The translations under genes and the position numbers were made by a program. This document shows, in pieces, positions 33,056 through 42,516 of a stretch of DNA of 42,592 nt. The DNA comes from JBKCHH01 sp046302855 (GTDB lineage: Bacteria; Pseudomonadota; Alphaproteobacteria; Rickettsiales; UBA8987). Every line of letters begins with the position of its first letter. Position 1 is the first letter of the stretch. A model generated the notes under the pieces. It did no database searches, was not told where the DNA came from, and worked only from the letters and a program-made list of their open reading frames with translations. The stretch is from contig JBKCHH010000062.1 in assembly GCA_046302855.1 (NCBI GenBank), positions 1-42,592 on the forward strand, written 5' to 3'.

Positions 33056-34051
33056 ATGCAAAATACCGATGTAGTAATAATAGGGGCAGGGCCAGTGGGC
33101 TTGTTTGCCGTGTTTGAATGTGGCATGATGGATTTAAAATGCCATGTAATAGATGCTTTAGACTTTGTGGGTGGGCAATGCACCGCCCTTTATCCTGAAA
33201 AGCCTATCTATGATATCCCCTCTCAAGTAGAAATTAGTGGCGAAGACCTAATAAAAAATCTGCAAAAGCAGGCGGAAAAGTTTTTGCCCACCTATAGTTT
33301 GGGGGAGCAGGTAATAGCCATCACCAAAAAAAATGAGCTTTTTACCGTTTCTACCAACAAAAATAATCACATTACCTGCAAGGCGATAATAATTGCGGGT
33401 GGGTGCGGATCATTTGGCCCAAACCGTCCACCCATTAGTAATATTGAGGAGTTTGAAAAAACCGGCAAGGTTGCCTATATGGTTAAATCAAAATCTGATT
33501 TTATTAATAAAAGCGTGGTGATTGCGGGTGGGGGAGATTCTGCCATAGATTGGCTAATAAGCCTGCAGGGCATTGCTAAAAAGCTCTATCTGGTTCATAG
33601 AAGAAACAATTTAAGGGGTCATCCAGAAAGCGAAAAAAAGGTGTTCGAACTAGCAAAAAATGGCTTAATTGAGCTGGTAATCCCCTATCAGCTAGATAGT
33701 TTAAAGGGTGAAGATGGAAATTTAAAAGCTGTGCTGGTTAAAGACCTAAACAATAATATAAGGGAACTTGAGGCAGATTATTTGCTTCCCTTCTACGGCC
33801 TTTCCATGGAGCTGGGGCCAATAGCCAACTGGGGTTTAAACCTTCATAAGAACCATATAGAGGTTGATTACTCTACCATGCAAACCAATGTTGATGGCAT
33901 TTTTGCTATTGGTGATATTTGCCATTATAAGGGAAAGAAAAAACTAATCTTGTGTGGCTTTGCAGAAGGGGCAGTGGCGGCAAGTAGCATTTACCCGCTT
34001 GTTTATCCAGATAAAGAGTATCACTTTCAATATTCTACCAGTAAGTTCTAG
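33056..34051 (+). CDS. Ferredoxin/flavodoxin-NADP reductase, thioredoxin-reductase-like type
   Basis: A 331-residue flavoprotein resembling TrxB but without the CxxC redox pair. FAD site VVIIGAGPVGLFAVFECGM, then FVGGQCTALYPEKPIYDIP, a strong marker of the YumC-type ferredoxin-NADP reductases. The NADPH site is VVIAGGGDSAIDW and the final FAD motif GIFAIGDICHYKGK. It probably supplies electrons to ferredoxin or takes them from it in the cytoplasm. It appears to be a single-gene unit. Confidence 0.92.
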   Translation: MQNTDVVIIGAGPVGLFAVFECGMMDLKCHVIDALDFVGGQCTALYPEKPIYDIPSQVEISGEDLIKNLQKQAEKFLPTYSLGEQVIAITKKNELFTVSTNKNNHITCKAIIIAGGCGSFGPNRPPISNIEEFEKTGKVAYMVKSKSDFINKSVVIAGGGDSAIDWLISLQGIAKKLYLVHRRNNLRGHPESEKKVFELAKNGLIELVIPYQLDSLKGEDGNLKAVLVKDLNNNIRELEADYLLPFYGLSMELGPIANWGLNLHKNHIEVDYSTMQTNVDGIFAIGDICHYKGKKKLILCGFAEGAVAASSIYPLVYPDKEYHFQYSTSKF

Positions 34052-34112
34052 ATTTTTATTGATTTTTAGTTAATTTAAACAATGCTTTAAGGAAGAACCA
34101 AGTAGGTAATAG

Positions 34113-35486
34113 GTGTTTACAAAAACAATCAAATATTTCTGGATAGTTGCAACTTTGCTTCTGCTAAACTCTTGCAAATATGGTGGAAAGCAAGATGAGG
34201 CATTGGTTCTACAAAATACCTATAACTTTAATAAAAAACCAAAGGAAGAGCAGAATTTTTACAATAATTATTATGAAAATTCTAACCAAATAAAAGAAAA
34301 GAAGGTTGTCTATAAGGCAGAGCCAAAGCCTACACCTAAGCCTAAGCCAGAAATAAAAAAACCAGAACCAGTTTTGGCAAAGCCTAAAGATGAAAAGCCA
34401 AAGGTTAAGAAAGAGGAGGTTGTGTCACCCAAGCCAAAGCCCACCCCTGCACCCAAACCTAAGGTAGTTGAGGTTGTAAAAAATGATCTTCCGCCAATAA
34501 AAAAAGAGGTTAAGCCAGAAGTAAAGCCAGAAATTAAAAAACTACCAGAGCCAGAGATTAAAAAACAAGAACTAAAACCAGAAGTAAAAATAGAGCCTAA
34601 AGTAGAACCAAAACCAGAGGAGAAAAAAGAAGCAATAATAAAGGAATTGCCTGAACCCATCATTCCTATATCTCCACAAATTAAGCTAGAGGAGAAAAAA
34701 GAGGAAAAGCCTAAAGAAAAGGTTGAAGAAAAATCGGAAGAAGAAAAAAACTATGATTCAGGCGATTTATACAAGATTTCAGCCGATGAAATCTTCCCTA
34801 TAAATTTAAAGCCAAAATATGGTGATGAGCCTGAGCAACCCCAAAAACTACAAACAGAAGAACCCCAAAAAGAAATTCCAAAAGAAGCCCCCAAAGAAGT
34901 TCTAAAAGAAATTCCAGTGCAAAAAAATCAGATAGAGGATATAATTAACTACGATATTGAAAAAAAACTCCGCACTAAGATTTTATCTGTCTTTAGGGGC
35001 AAACTTATAATTGAAAAAGAATTTATGAGGGAAAGAAATGCCAAAAAACTATATACTTGCGAATATTACTTTTTAGATGAAGCCGGAAAATTATTAATTA
35101 CGGAAGATATAGGCAACGGCTATACTCTAGTAGAATCAGATAGGGCAGGCAAAATATTTTTAGATAGGGTAGAATGTGTGCTACCTTACTTTACCGATAA
35201 AAGGGCAAGGGCATATTATTTTAAAAATCTATTCTTTTATTCCTACCCCGCCCAAATTAACTATATAGGTGACGGGGATTTTGTTTGGGCATCAGGCCAT
35301 TTATATAGAACTGCACCGCCACTTTGCCCAGATGGCATTCCAAAGGAAGAAAAAATTGCTGGAAAATTAATTCCTAATTTTGAAAATCAAATGCTAGCCC
35401 TGCTAGATTATTTAGCCTATAATCAAATAGATGTGCCAGTTGCTCCAACCCTATTAAATGCTTTGTTAAATAGAAAAAATCACTAG
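34113..35486 (+). CDS. Lipoprotein with Pro/Lys/Glu-rich spacer and a C-terminal domain of unknown function
   Basis: A 457-residue protein with GTG start and lipobox LLLLNSC (Cys21). Residues about 65-285 are almost only Pro, Lys, Glu and Val in KPEVK/PKPKP-type repeats, a TonB-like extended spacer able to cross the periplasm. Residues about 290-457 form a compact domain (TCEYYFLDEAGKLLI, YTLVESDRAGKIFLDRVEC, YPAQINYIGDGDFVWASG) that I do not recognise. The layout suggests an envelope-spanning anchor. mreD follows after 9 nt and era overlaps mreD, so it may belong to a shape or envelope operon in place of mreC. Confidence 0.8.
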   Translation: MFTKTIKYFWIVATLLLLNSCKYGGKQDEALVLQNTYNFNKKPKEEQNFYNNYYENSNQIKEKKVVYKAEPKPTPKPKPEIKKPEPVLAKPKDEKPKVKKEEVVSPKPKPTPAPKPKVVEVVKNDLPPIKKEVKPEVKPEIKKLPEPEIKKQELKPEVKIEPKVEPKPEEKKEAIIKELPEPIIPISPQIKLEEKKEEKPKEKVEEKSEEEKNYDSGDLYKISADEIFPINLKPKYGDEPEQPQKLQTEEPQKEIPKEAPKEVLKEIPVQKNQIEDIINYDIEKKLRTKILSVFRGKLIIEKEFMRERNAKKLYTCEYYFLDEAGKLLITEDIGNGYTLVESDRAGKIFLDRVECVLPYFTDKRARAYYFKNLFFYSYPAQINYIGDGDFVWASGHLYRTAPPLCPDGIPKEEKIAGKLIPNFENQMLALLDYLAYNQIDVPVAPTLLNALLNRKNH

Positions 35487-35495
35487 AATAAAAAA

Positions 35496-36017
35496 ATGCA
35501 AGATCACATTACTAAAGCCTATTTTTCTTATCTAAAGCTAGCAATCCCCGTTGTGTCGATTGTGCTTTTTTCTACGCTTTTTAGCGTTATTTTTAGCTTC
35601 CCCTATTCAGCCCTAATACCGGGGTATATTATTATCATAAGCTACTACTGGCTTATTTATCAGCCAATTTTAGTGCCAAGATTATTTCTTTTTATCTCAG
35701 GAATTTTTTTTGATAGTTTAATGGATAATCCGCTTGGTTTAAGTTCGCTAATTTTAATTATCACTTGGCTAGTAGTGGTTATCCAGCGGGATATTATCCG
35801 CATTTTTAACTTTTATTATGGCTGGTGCTTGCTGTTTATTATCCTTTTAATTAGCTTTATTATTTCATCCGTAGTCTATTTTGTTTTCTTTGGCGTTTTT
35901 CCAGAAATTCAATATATGCTAATTAATTTGTTAACCATGTGGGCTAGCTATGTTTTAATCCACCCATTGCTAGAGCTTTTAGAAAAGCCACTAATTATAA
36001 ATTATGGTAGCAGATGA
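35496..36017 (+). CDS. mreD: Rod shape-determining protein MreD
   Basis: A 173-residue inner-membrane protein with five or six helices. IFFDSLMDNPLGLSSLILI in the middle matches the conserved MreD segment (small acidic loop, then PLG). MreD couples MreB and MreC to the wall-elongation machinery. MreB and MreC are not next to it, which is unusual; a lipoprotein gene takes the upstream position and era overlaps by ATGA downstream. Assignment rests on that motif, size and topology. Confidence 0.72.
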   Translation: MQDHITKAYFSYLKLAIPVVSIVLFSTLFSVIFSFPYSALIPGYIIIISYYWLIYQPILVPRLFLFISGIFFDSLMDNPLGLSSLILIITWLVVVIQRDIIRIFNFYYGWCLLFIILLISFIISSVVYFVFFGVFPEIQYMLINLLTMWASYVLIHPLLELLEKPLIINYGSR

Positions 36018-36886
36018 GCGAGCAAAAATGTTTAAGCGTTGCCATAATAGGTGAAACCAATAGCGGAAAATCAACCCTCATAAACCATATTATAGGGAAA
36101 AAGGTGGCAATAGTTACCCCAAAGGCTCAAACCACTAGAAACAGAATTGTTGGCATAAAAAATATCGATAATACGCAATTAATACTGGTAGATACTCCGG
36201 GCATTTTTAGAGAGGTAAAAAGAAAGGGCGATGAGGCCTTGCTTGAAATTGCTTGGCAAAATTTAAATGAGGCAGAGGTTTCTATTTTGCTAATTGATAT
36301 TCTTTCAGAACAGAGGGAAACATTTGGCTCTAACAATAGAAAAATTTTAGATAGGTTAAGCAAAAATCCAAATAAAAAGATAATTTTGGTGCTAAATAAA
36401 ATAGACCTGCTTGATAAGGCTACCTTACTTCCCATAATTAAAAAATTTGTGGATGCTTTTAACTTCAACAAGGTATTTTGCGTATCTGCCTTAAAGGGCG
36501 ATGGCGTGCAAGATTTAGAAAACTATTTAGTATCAATCGCCCCACAAGAGCCACATCACTATATAGATGATGAAATTTCAGACATGCCAGAAAGGCTTTT
36601 TGCCAGCGAAATAACTAGGGAAAAACTAATGCTAAACCTAAAGCAAGAGCTTCCCTATTCTTTTAAAGTAGAGGTGGAAAAGTGGGAAGAAACGCCAAAA
36701 CAACTAAAAATTTATCAAGTAATTTTTGTTGGTAATGATAATCACAAAAAAATAATCTTAGGCAGTAATGGCGAGATGATAAAAACCATAGGTATTCAAT
36801 CTAGGCTAGAGCTAGAGGCAATTTTTGAAAAAAAAGTTAGCCTATTCCTTCACCTAAAGGTTAGACCGAAAGAGCTTGAGGGGTAG
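36014..36886 (+). CDS. era: GTPase Era
   Basis: A 290-residue GTPase that binds the 3' end of 16S rRNA in 30S assembly. G1 GETNSGKST is at 13-21, followed by QTTRNRI (G2), DTPGIF (G3) and NKIDLL (G4). The C-terminal KH domain (about 200-290) has ELPYSFKVEVEKW and IILGSNGEMIKTIG. Complete and of normal length. Its usual partner rnc is absent; here it overlaps mreD. Confidence 0.96.
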   Translation: MSEQKCLSVAIIGETNSGKSTLINHIIGKKVAIVTPKAQTTRNRIVGIKNIDNTQLILVDTPGIFREVKRKGDEALLEIAWQNLNEAEVSILLIDILSEQRETFGSNNRKILDRLSKNPNKKIILVLNKIDLLDKATLLPIIKKFVDAFNFNKVFCVSALKGDGVQDLENYLVSIAPQEPHHYIDDEISDMPERLFASEITREKLMLNLKQELPYSFKVEVEKWEETPKQLKIYQVIFVGNDNHKKIILGSNGEMIKTIGIQSRLELEAIFEKKVSLFLHLKVRPKELEG

Positions 36887-36902
36887 TGTTTTGAGGGCAG
36901 TT

Positions 36903-37358
36903 TTAAGCAAGCTGATCTCTTTTTTCCTTCTCTAGCTTATTGATGGAAAATTTTTGTAATACGGTTTCGTTTAGGTTCTTTTGCTCAGTGTCTTTTTGTT
37001 TATTCTTTTTTTCTACAATGGCATTTTCTTCTATAATTTCGTATTTTTTCTTTTCTGAAAATAGGTTTTTTACGGTTGAGTTTAATGCCTCAATTTTTTT
37101 TTCTAGCTCTTTCTTTTTTTTCTGGTGGAGGGCAATTTTCTTTTCCTGATTTTCACGAAAATTTATAAAATCGGTCATTAATTTAAAGTCATTGGGGAAG
37201 TTTTTTATTAGCAAAGTTTCCTCATCTAAAATCTCATCATTTAAGCCCTTTATTATAGCGTCTTGATGCTTGCTTTGGGCAATTAGCAGGTTTTTTTCTA
37301 TGCGGATTTTTTCTAGTTTATTTTTGCTAATTTTTATAAGGGTTTTTACTGTTTTCAT
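36903..37358 (-). CDS. Coiled-coil protein, FliJ-like
   Basis: A 151-residue, highly charged, nearly all-helical protein rich in Lys and Glu, with a long coiled coil throughout. The beginning (MKTVKTLIKISKNKLEKIRI) resembles alphaproteobacterial FliJ, the export-apparatus stalk subunit that links FliI and FlhA. FliJ is poorly conserved, so this is suggestive only; FliL in the same window makes a flagellar role plausible. It overlaps the nuoN stop by ATGA and should be translated with the nuo genes. Another coiled-coil protein is the alternative. Confidence 0.5.
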   Translation of the reverse strand: MKTVKTLIKISKNKLEKIRIEKNLLIAQSKHQDAIIKGLNDEILDEETLLIKNFPNDFKLMTDFINFRENQEKKIALHQKKKKELEKKIEALNSTVKNLFSEKKKYEIIEENAIVEKKNKQKDTEQKNLNETVLQKFSINKLEKEKRDQLA

Positions 37359-38878
37359 TTTTTTACCTCTATGGAAAAGGCAGGGACATTGTTAATAAAG
37401 TTAATGTTTCCAATAACTTCGGGGAATAAAAAGAAAAATAAGCTAAAGGCAACGGAAGTAGCTAAAAATAGCTTGGTCCAAAAGCCAAAGAACTTATCAA
37501 AACTACCACTTGATTCATTTATTGGCTCATCGAAATACATAACCTTTACTATTCTCAAATAATAAAAGGCACTAATTCCGGCAAAGATAACTGCAATAAT
37601 TGCCAGCCAATAATAGCCAAAGTTAATAAGGATTTTTAAGATATAAAACTTGGCAAAAAAGCCAGCCATTGGTGGAATTCCAGCCATAGAAAAAAGTAAA
37701 ATTGATAGGGCAAAGGCAAACAGTGGATGCGATTTTCCAATACCGGCTAAATCACTAATGTTTTCTAGGGTTACATCATTTTTCCTCATATAGATAATGG
37801 CAATAAGTAGGCCAAGTGAGGTTATTATATAAACAAAAATGTAGTTTAGCACGGCTGTGTGAGCTTGTTCGGTAGTAAAGGCAAGCCCTAAAAGTATAAA
37901 GCCCACATGTTTTATTCCAGAATAGGCAACGAATCTTTTGATGTTTTTTTGCTTTATGGCACCAAAGGCACCAACCAGCATAGATAAAATCGCCACTAGA
38001 ATTATAATCTGTTGCCAAGAGGCAGACAAAAACACAAATGGGTAGAATAATATCTTAAACACCACCAATAGGGATACAAACTTTACCACTACGGCAAAAA
38101 AGGCTAGAATTATTTTGCCAGCCCCTTCATAGACATCTGGCACCCACATATGGAAAGGCACGGCTGAAATCTTAAAAAATAGCCCAATTAGCACCATCAC
38201 CACGCCAAAAATTACCCCTAAATTTTGGCTAACTGAAACTGATGCGGTAATGTTTTTTATCTCATTAAAATCAATGGTTCCTAAAAAGCCATAGATGTAA
38301 GATATGCCAAACAGCATTAGCCCGCTAGACATTGCCCCTAAAATAAAATATTTAAGCCCCGCTTCTGAAGATTTGTTATCCTCCGTTTTAAATGAGGTTA
38401 AAAGGTAGCTACTAAGTGCCGTTAGCTCCACTGCTAAGTAAAATGGTAGAAAATTATTGGCAGATAACATAAGCATCATTCCAAGTAGTGAAAAGCCTAT
38501 TAAAAGGGGCAGTTCAAACCTTGCCATTACAGAGGCATTTACCGTATTCATGGCAATTCTTTCCCCATAGATAACCAATATGCAAATGGTAAGAATAGTG
38601 GCGAAAAGTTTTATGAAGATGGTAAAGTTATCGTAAATAAATAGGTTGTTTAAAATGGTTACAGATTTTGTTTTTTCGGTAGAAAAGTTAAAATAGCCAC
38701 TCAATATAAAATAAATTACCACAAGCAGGGCTAGAATAGTAAGATCTGTAATGGTTTTGGCGTTGAATTTTGCTCTAATGCCATTTTTTTCTGCTAATTT
38801 TTCGCTAAATACCCCAAGCATTAGCAAAAATAACAGGGAGGCAGATAAAATAATTTCTGGGAGGATAAAATTTATCAT
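37355..38878 (-). CDS. nuoN: NADH-quinone oxidoreductase subunit N
   Basis: A 507-residue antiporter-like membrane subunit of complex I with about 14 helices. Conserved parts include YLAVELTALSSYLL with its Glu, GLKYFILGAMSSGLMLFG and HMWVPDVYEGAG. The latter normally reads YEGAPTPVTAF; here the Pro-Thr-Pro is replaced by GKIIL, an unusual change in a proton-path helix. It overlaps nuoM by ATGA upstream and the FliJ-like gene downstream. Confidence 0.96.
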   Translation of the reverse strand: MINFILPEIILSASLLFLLMLGVFSEKLAEKNGIRAKFNAKTITDLTILALLVVIYFILSGYFNFSTEKTKSVTILNNLFIYDNFTIFIKLFATILTICILVIYGERIAMNTVNASVMARFELPLLIGFSLLGMMLMLSANNFLPFYLAVELTALSSYLLTSFKTEDNKSSEAGLKYFILGAMSSGLMLFGISYIYGFLGTIDFNEIKNITASVSVSQNLGVIFGVVMVLIGLFFKISAVPFHMWVPDVYEGAGKIILAFFAVVVKFVSLLVVFKILFYPFVFLSASWQQIIILVAILSMLVGAFGAIKQKNIKRFVAYSGIKHVGFILLGLAFTTEQAHTAVLNYIFVYIITSLGLLIAIIYMRKNDVTLENISDLAGIGKSHPLFAFALSILLFSMAGIPPMAGFFAKFYILKILINFGYYWLAIIAVIFAGISAFYYLRIVKVMYFDEPINESSGSFDKFFGFWTKLFLATSVAFSLFFFLFPEVIGNINFINNVPAFSIEVKK

Positions 38879-40365
38879 CTTTTTACTACTTGATTAATTA
38901 AGTTTTCAACTGCTGGGTGTAAAGTATCTAAAATTATATTAGCGTAAATGCCAAGTAAAACTGTTAGAAAAACTAAAGGAATAAAAACAATAAATTCGTT
39001 TCTGTTTAAATCCTCTGCTTTTCTTAGCTCTTTTTTTGTAAGCTCGCCAAACATTACCCTTTTGTATAGCCATAACATATAGCAGGCACCAAGCACAACG
39101 CCAGTAGAGGCAAGGATGGCAAATAGTTTACTTTTGGTAAATACGCCGATTAACACCAAAAATTCCCCCACAAAGCCAGAGGTGGTGGGAAGCCCAATTG
39201 AACCCAAGGTAAATATCATGAATATAAGGGCAAAATTTGGCATTCTTTCAGTTAGCCCGCCAAAGGCAGAAATTTCTTTGGTATGGAATCTATCATACAA
39301 AACGCCAACGCATAAGAATAGGGCAGATGAAATAAGCCCGTGGCTTATCATTTGGAATATTGCCCCCTCAATAGCGGTTTGTGTAAAACTAAATATGCCA
39401 AGGGTAACAAAACCCATGTGAGCAACGGACGAATAGGCTATCATCTTTTTCATATCTGTTTGTGCTAAAGCCACAAAGGAGGTGTAGATTATGGCAATAA
39501 CGCTAAGCCAGCCAACAAATGGAGCAAATTCATAAGAGGCAACGGGCAACATAGGTAGAGAAAATCTAAGGAAGCCATAGCCACCTAGCTTTAGCAAAAT
39601 ACCGGCTAGTATTACAGAACCTGCGGTTGGAGCCTGCACATGCGCATCTGGCAACCAAGTGTGGAAAGGAAACATTGGCACTTTAACGGCAAATGAGGCG
39701 AAAAAGGCAAGCCATAACCAAGCCTGCTCTTTACTAGATAACTGCGGAACCAGTTCAAATAGCTCTCTAATATCAGAGGTTTGAAAGCGGGTGTAGATAT
39801 AGATTATAGCCACTAAAAATAATAGTGAGCCAGCCAGAGTATATAAAAAGAACTTAATTGAGGCGTAAACCCTGTTATTCCCCCCCCAAATGCCAATTAT
39901 TAAATACATTGGAATTAAAGAGGCTTCAAAAAATACATAAAATACAAATATATCAAGCGATAAAAACACGCCAAGAACTAATGCCTCTAACACTAAAAAG
40001 GCAATGATAAATTCCTTTACCTGCTCCCCAATGCTATTAAAGCTAGCCAATATACAAATTGGAATAAGCAGGGCGGTAAGTAGCACAAAAAATATAGAAA
40101 TGCCGTCCACCCCTAAAGAAAAGCTAATATTTAGCCCTTCAAACCAATGATATTTTTCTACCAGCTGAAAGCTAGAACTATTGGCATTAAACAAATAGTA
40201 AACCAATAGTGATAGCAAAAAAGTAGCGATACTTATAGAAAGCCCTAAAATTCTAGCATTATCATCAGTAGTTTTTGCACTACCACCCCTGCCAAAAAAG
40301 AATAGAATCAACGCCCCAATTAGTGGGGTTAAAACTAGGCTTGAGAGGATGGGGAAATTTATCAT
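38875..40365 (-). CDS. nuoM: NADH-quinone oxidoreductase subunit M
   Basis: A 496-residue antiporter-like proton-pumping subunit of complex I. Family markers: FYVFFEASLIPMYLIIG with its essential Glu, FHTWLPDAHVQAPTAGSVILAG, the Lys of ILLKLGGYG, and YSSVAHMGFV. Length and motifs are normal. It lies 7 nt after nuoL and overlaps nuoN. Confidence 0.97.
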   Translation of the reverse strand: MINFPILSSLVLTPLIGALILFFFGRGGSAKTTDDNARILGLSISIATFLLSLLVYYLFNANSSSFQLVEKYHWFEGLNISFSLGVDGISIFFVLLTALLIPICILASFNSIGEQVKEFIIAFLVLEALVLGVFLSLDIFVFYVFFEASLIPMYLIIGIWGGNNRVYASIKFFLYTLAGSLLFLVAIIYIYTRFQTSDIRELFELVPQLSSKEQAWLWLAFFASFAVKVPMFPFHTWLPDAHVQAPTAGSVILAGILLKLGGYGFLRFSLPMLPVASYEFAPFVGWLSVIAIIYTSFVALAQTDMKKMIAYSSVAHMGFVTLGIFSFTQTAIEGAIFQMISHGLISSALFLCVGVLYDRFHTKEISAFGGLTERMPNFALIFMIFTLGSIGLPTTSGFVGEFLVLIGVFTKSKLFAILASTGVVLGACYMLWLYKRVMFGELTKKELRKAEDLNRNEFIVFIPLVFLTVLLGIYANIILDTLHPAVENLINQVVKR

Positions 40366-40372
40366 AAGTCTG

Positions 40373-42376
40373 TTATAAATTAATTTGTAGCCAGTTAATA
40401 ATTGGTAGCTTTAAGGCTATTGAAATAACCAAGGCTACACCAAAAATCATCCAAAAACCGTAGGAAAAAATAAAACCTGTCTGCAATCTAGATACCCTGC
40501 CAGCAACATTGGCAGAAAACCTAGCCACGCCATTTGGGCCAAACCTATCTATTACAGAAATATCTATTACCTTCCAAAAGAAATTGGCAAGCCTTTTAGC
40601 GTTTTTTACAAATAAGGCATCATAAAGTTCATCTATATACCATTTATTCAGCGAGAAATTATATAGGGGCTTTATTAAGCCAGCAATTTTTTCTGCCAAG
40701 CCAATTTTGATACTATACATTAGTAATGCCAATAAAAAGCCAAGTAGAGCTAAAACCAAAGGCAGAATTTTTACAAAAGATGGCACATGGTGAGCCTGTT
40801 CTATAATATTATTATGAGGTTCTGTCCCAACACTTAAAATAGTTATAGCCCCTTTCCAATAGTTAAGCGAAGATTCCGCAATGCCTGCCCCAAACATTAA
40901 GTATGCTCCAGCAAAAACTGCCCCAAATGCTAGAATATACAAGGGGTATAGCATTATTTTAGGCGATTCATGCAGATGCTCATAGCTTTCATGCCCCAGT
41001 TTATGTTCGCCAAAAAAGGTCATAAAAATTAACCGCCACGAATAAAAGGCGGTTAGGAATACGGTTATCATTAACAAAATATAAGATACAAAGGCAAGGT
41101 TGCCAAAGGTTCCGCTGCCTACTTCTCCACCGGCATAGACAGCTTCAATTATCAAATCTTTTGAAAAATAGCCTGAAAATAAGGGAAAGCCCGTAATGGC
41201 AAGGGTGCCAATTAGCATCATGAAGAAGGTTAGAGGAATTTTTTTCCTTAAACCACCCATAAGCCTTAAATCTTGCTCGTGATGCATGGCGTGGATAACG
41301 CTTCCAGCCCCTAAGAACAATAATGCCTTAAAAAAGCCGTGCGTTAAAAGGTGAAAAATGCCAGCACTATAAGCCCCAACTCCGCAGGCAGCAAACATAT
41401 AGCCTAGTTGTGAGCAGGTGGAATAGGCTATTACCTTTTTTATATCATTTTGCGTTAAGGCAATGGTGGCAGCAAAAAAGGCGGTGAAGGCTCCAAATAC
41501 TAATACTAGCTCTTTGGCAAACAATGAATATTCAAACAGGGGTGAACATCTAGCTACTAAGAAAACCCCAGCTGTTACCATGGTAGCGGCATGTATTAGT
41601 GCAGAAACAGGGGTTGGACCTTCCATTGCATCTGGTAGCCAAGTGTGGAGCAAAAACTGGGCAGATTTACCCATACAGCCCACAAATAAAAATACACAAA
41701 TTAGGGTAATGGCATGTATTTCATAGCCTAAGAATTCTATAATGTTGTCTTTATTATTTTGTGCCTCTACAAAAATTGCATCAAACCGCACCGAATCAAA
41801 CACTACAAAACACAAGAAAATTCCAATCGCCAAGCCAAAATCACCCACCCTATTTACTATAAATGCCTTCATCGCCGCATTATTGGCGGAATCTTTTTTA
41901 TACCAAAAACCAATTAATAGGTAGGATGCCAAACCCACCCCCTCCCAACCAACAAATAACTGCACAAAATTATCTGCCGTTACTAAAATTAACATGAAAA
42001 AAGTAAATAGCGAAAGATAGCTCATAAAGCGGGGGAAGTTTTCATCATCCTTCATGTATCCAATAGAATAGATGTGAACTAAGGCAGAAACCACTGTTAC
42101 CAACACCATCATACTGCTAGATAGAACATCAATCTTCAAAGCCCAATCAACATAAAGTTGACCAGACGAAAACCATTTGCTTATGTGGATAATTTTATCG
42201 TGATTTTCATCGCTTAAAACCACTTGGTAAAAGGTAATTAGAGCGAAAAAGGCACTAATTAAAACGGCACCAGAGGTAAAAACCCCAGCCCTTTTATCTG
42301 AAATTGTTTTGGCATTCAAACCCACAAATATAGCGGCGATAAGGGGCAAAAACACTATTATAGAGGCAATAGACAT
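40373..42376 (-). CDS. nuoL: NADH-quinone oxidoreductase subunit L
   Basis: A 667-residue proton-pumping subunit of complex I. FVGWEGVGLASYLLIGFW carries the key Glu, and LLHTWLPDAMEGPTPVSALIHAATMVTAGVF is the usual signature, shown in part. The C-terminal half includes the long lateral helix and last anchor helix expected of NuoL. It starts the nuoL-nuoM-nuoN operon. nuoK, normally immediately upstream, is not there. Confidence 0.97.
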   Translation of the reverse strand: MSIASIIVFLPLIAAIFVGLNAKTISDKRAGVFTSGAVLISAFFALITFYQVVLSDENHDKIIHISKWFSSGQLYVDWALKIDVLSSSMMVLVTVVSALVHIYSIGYMKDDENFPRFMSYLSLFTFFMLILVTADNFVQLFVGWEGVGLASYLLIGFWYKKDSANNAAMKAFIVNRVGDFGLAIGIFLCFVVFDSVRFDAIFVEAQNNKDNIIEFLGYEIHAITLICVFLFVGCMGKSAQFLLHTWLPDAMEGPTPVSALIHAATMVTAGVFLVARCSPLFEYSLFAKELVLVFGAFTAFFAATIALTQNDIKKVIAYSTCSQLGYMFAACGVGAYSAGIFHLLTHGFFKALLFLGAGSVIHAMHHEQDLRLMGGLRKKIPLTFFMMLIGTLAITGFPLFSGYFSKDLIIEAVYAGGEVGSGTFGNLAFVSYILLMITVFLTAFYSWRLIFMTFFGEHKLGHESYEHLHESPKIMLYPLYILAFGAVFAGAYLMFGAGIAESSLNYWKGAITILSVGTEPHNNIIEQAHHVPSFVKILPLVLALLGFLLALLMYSIKIGLAEKIAGLIKPLYNFSLNKWYIDELYDALFVKNAKRLANFFWKVIDISVIDRFGPNGVARFSANVAGRVSRLQTGFIFSYGFWMIFGVALVISIALKLPIINWLQINL

Positions 42377-42472
42377 AAATTAATATTTGTGAGGCTTTAG
42401 AAAAAATAAATCCAAAACAAGCCTTTGTCTATAAAAGAATTATAATAATTAAAAGAAGATTTTTATTTTTTT

Positions 42473-42515
42473 ACTGGATCGCCACACTCGAGCAAAGCTC
42501 TCGCTCGCAATGACG
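42473..42515. repeat. Single-arm palindromic repeat copy (type 2)
   Basis: ACTGGATCGCCACACTCGAG followed by CAAAGCTCTCGCTCGCAATGACG. It matches the right arm of the 684-814 element and contains the small hairpin GAGCAAAGCTC. It lies upstream of nuoL and directly after the possible gene end at 42517. Confidence 0.7.
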
Positions 42516-42516
42516 A

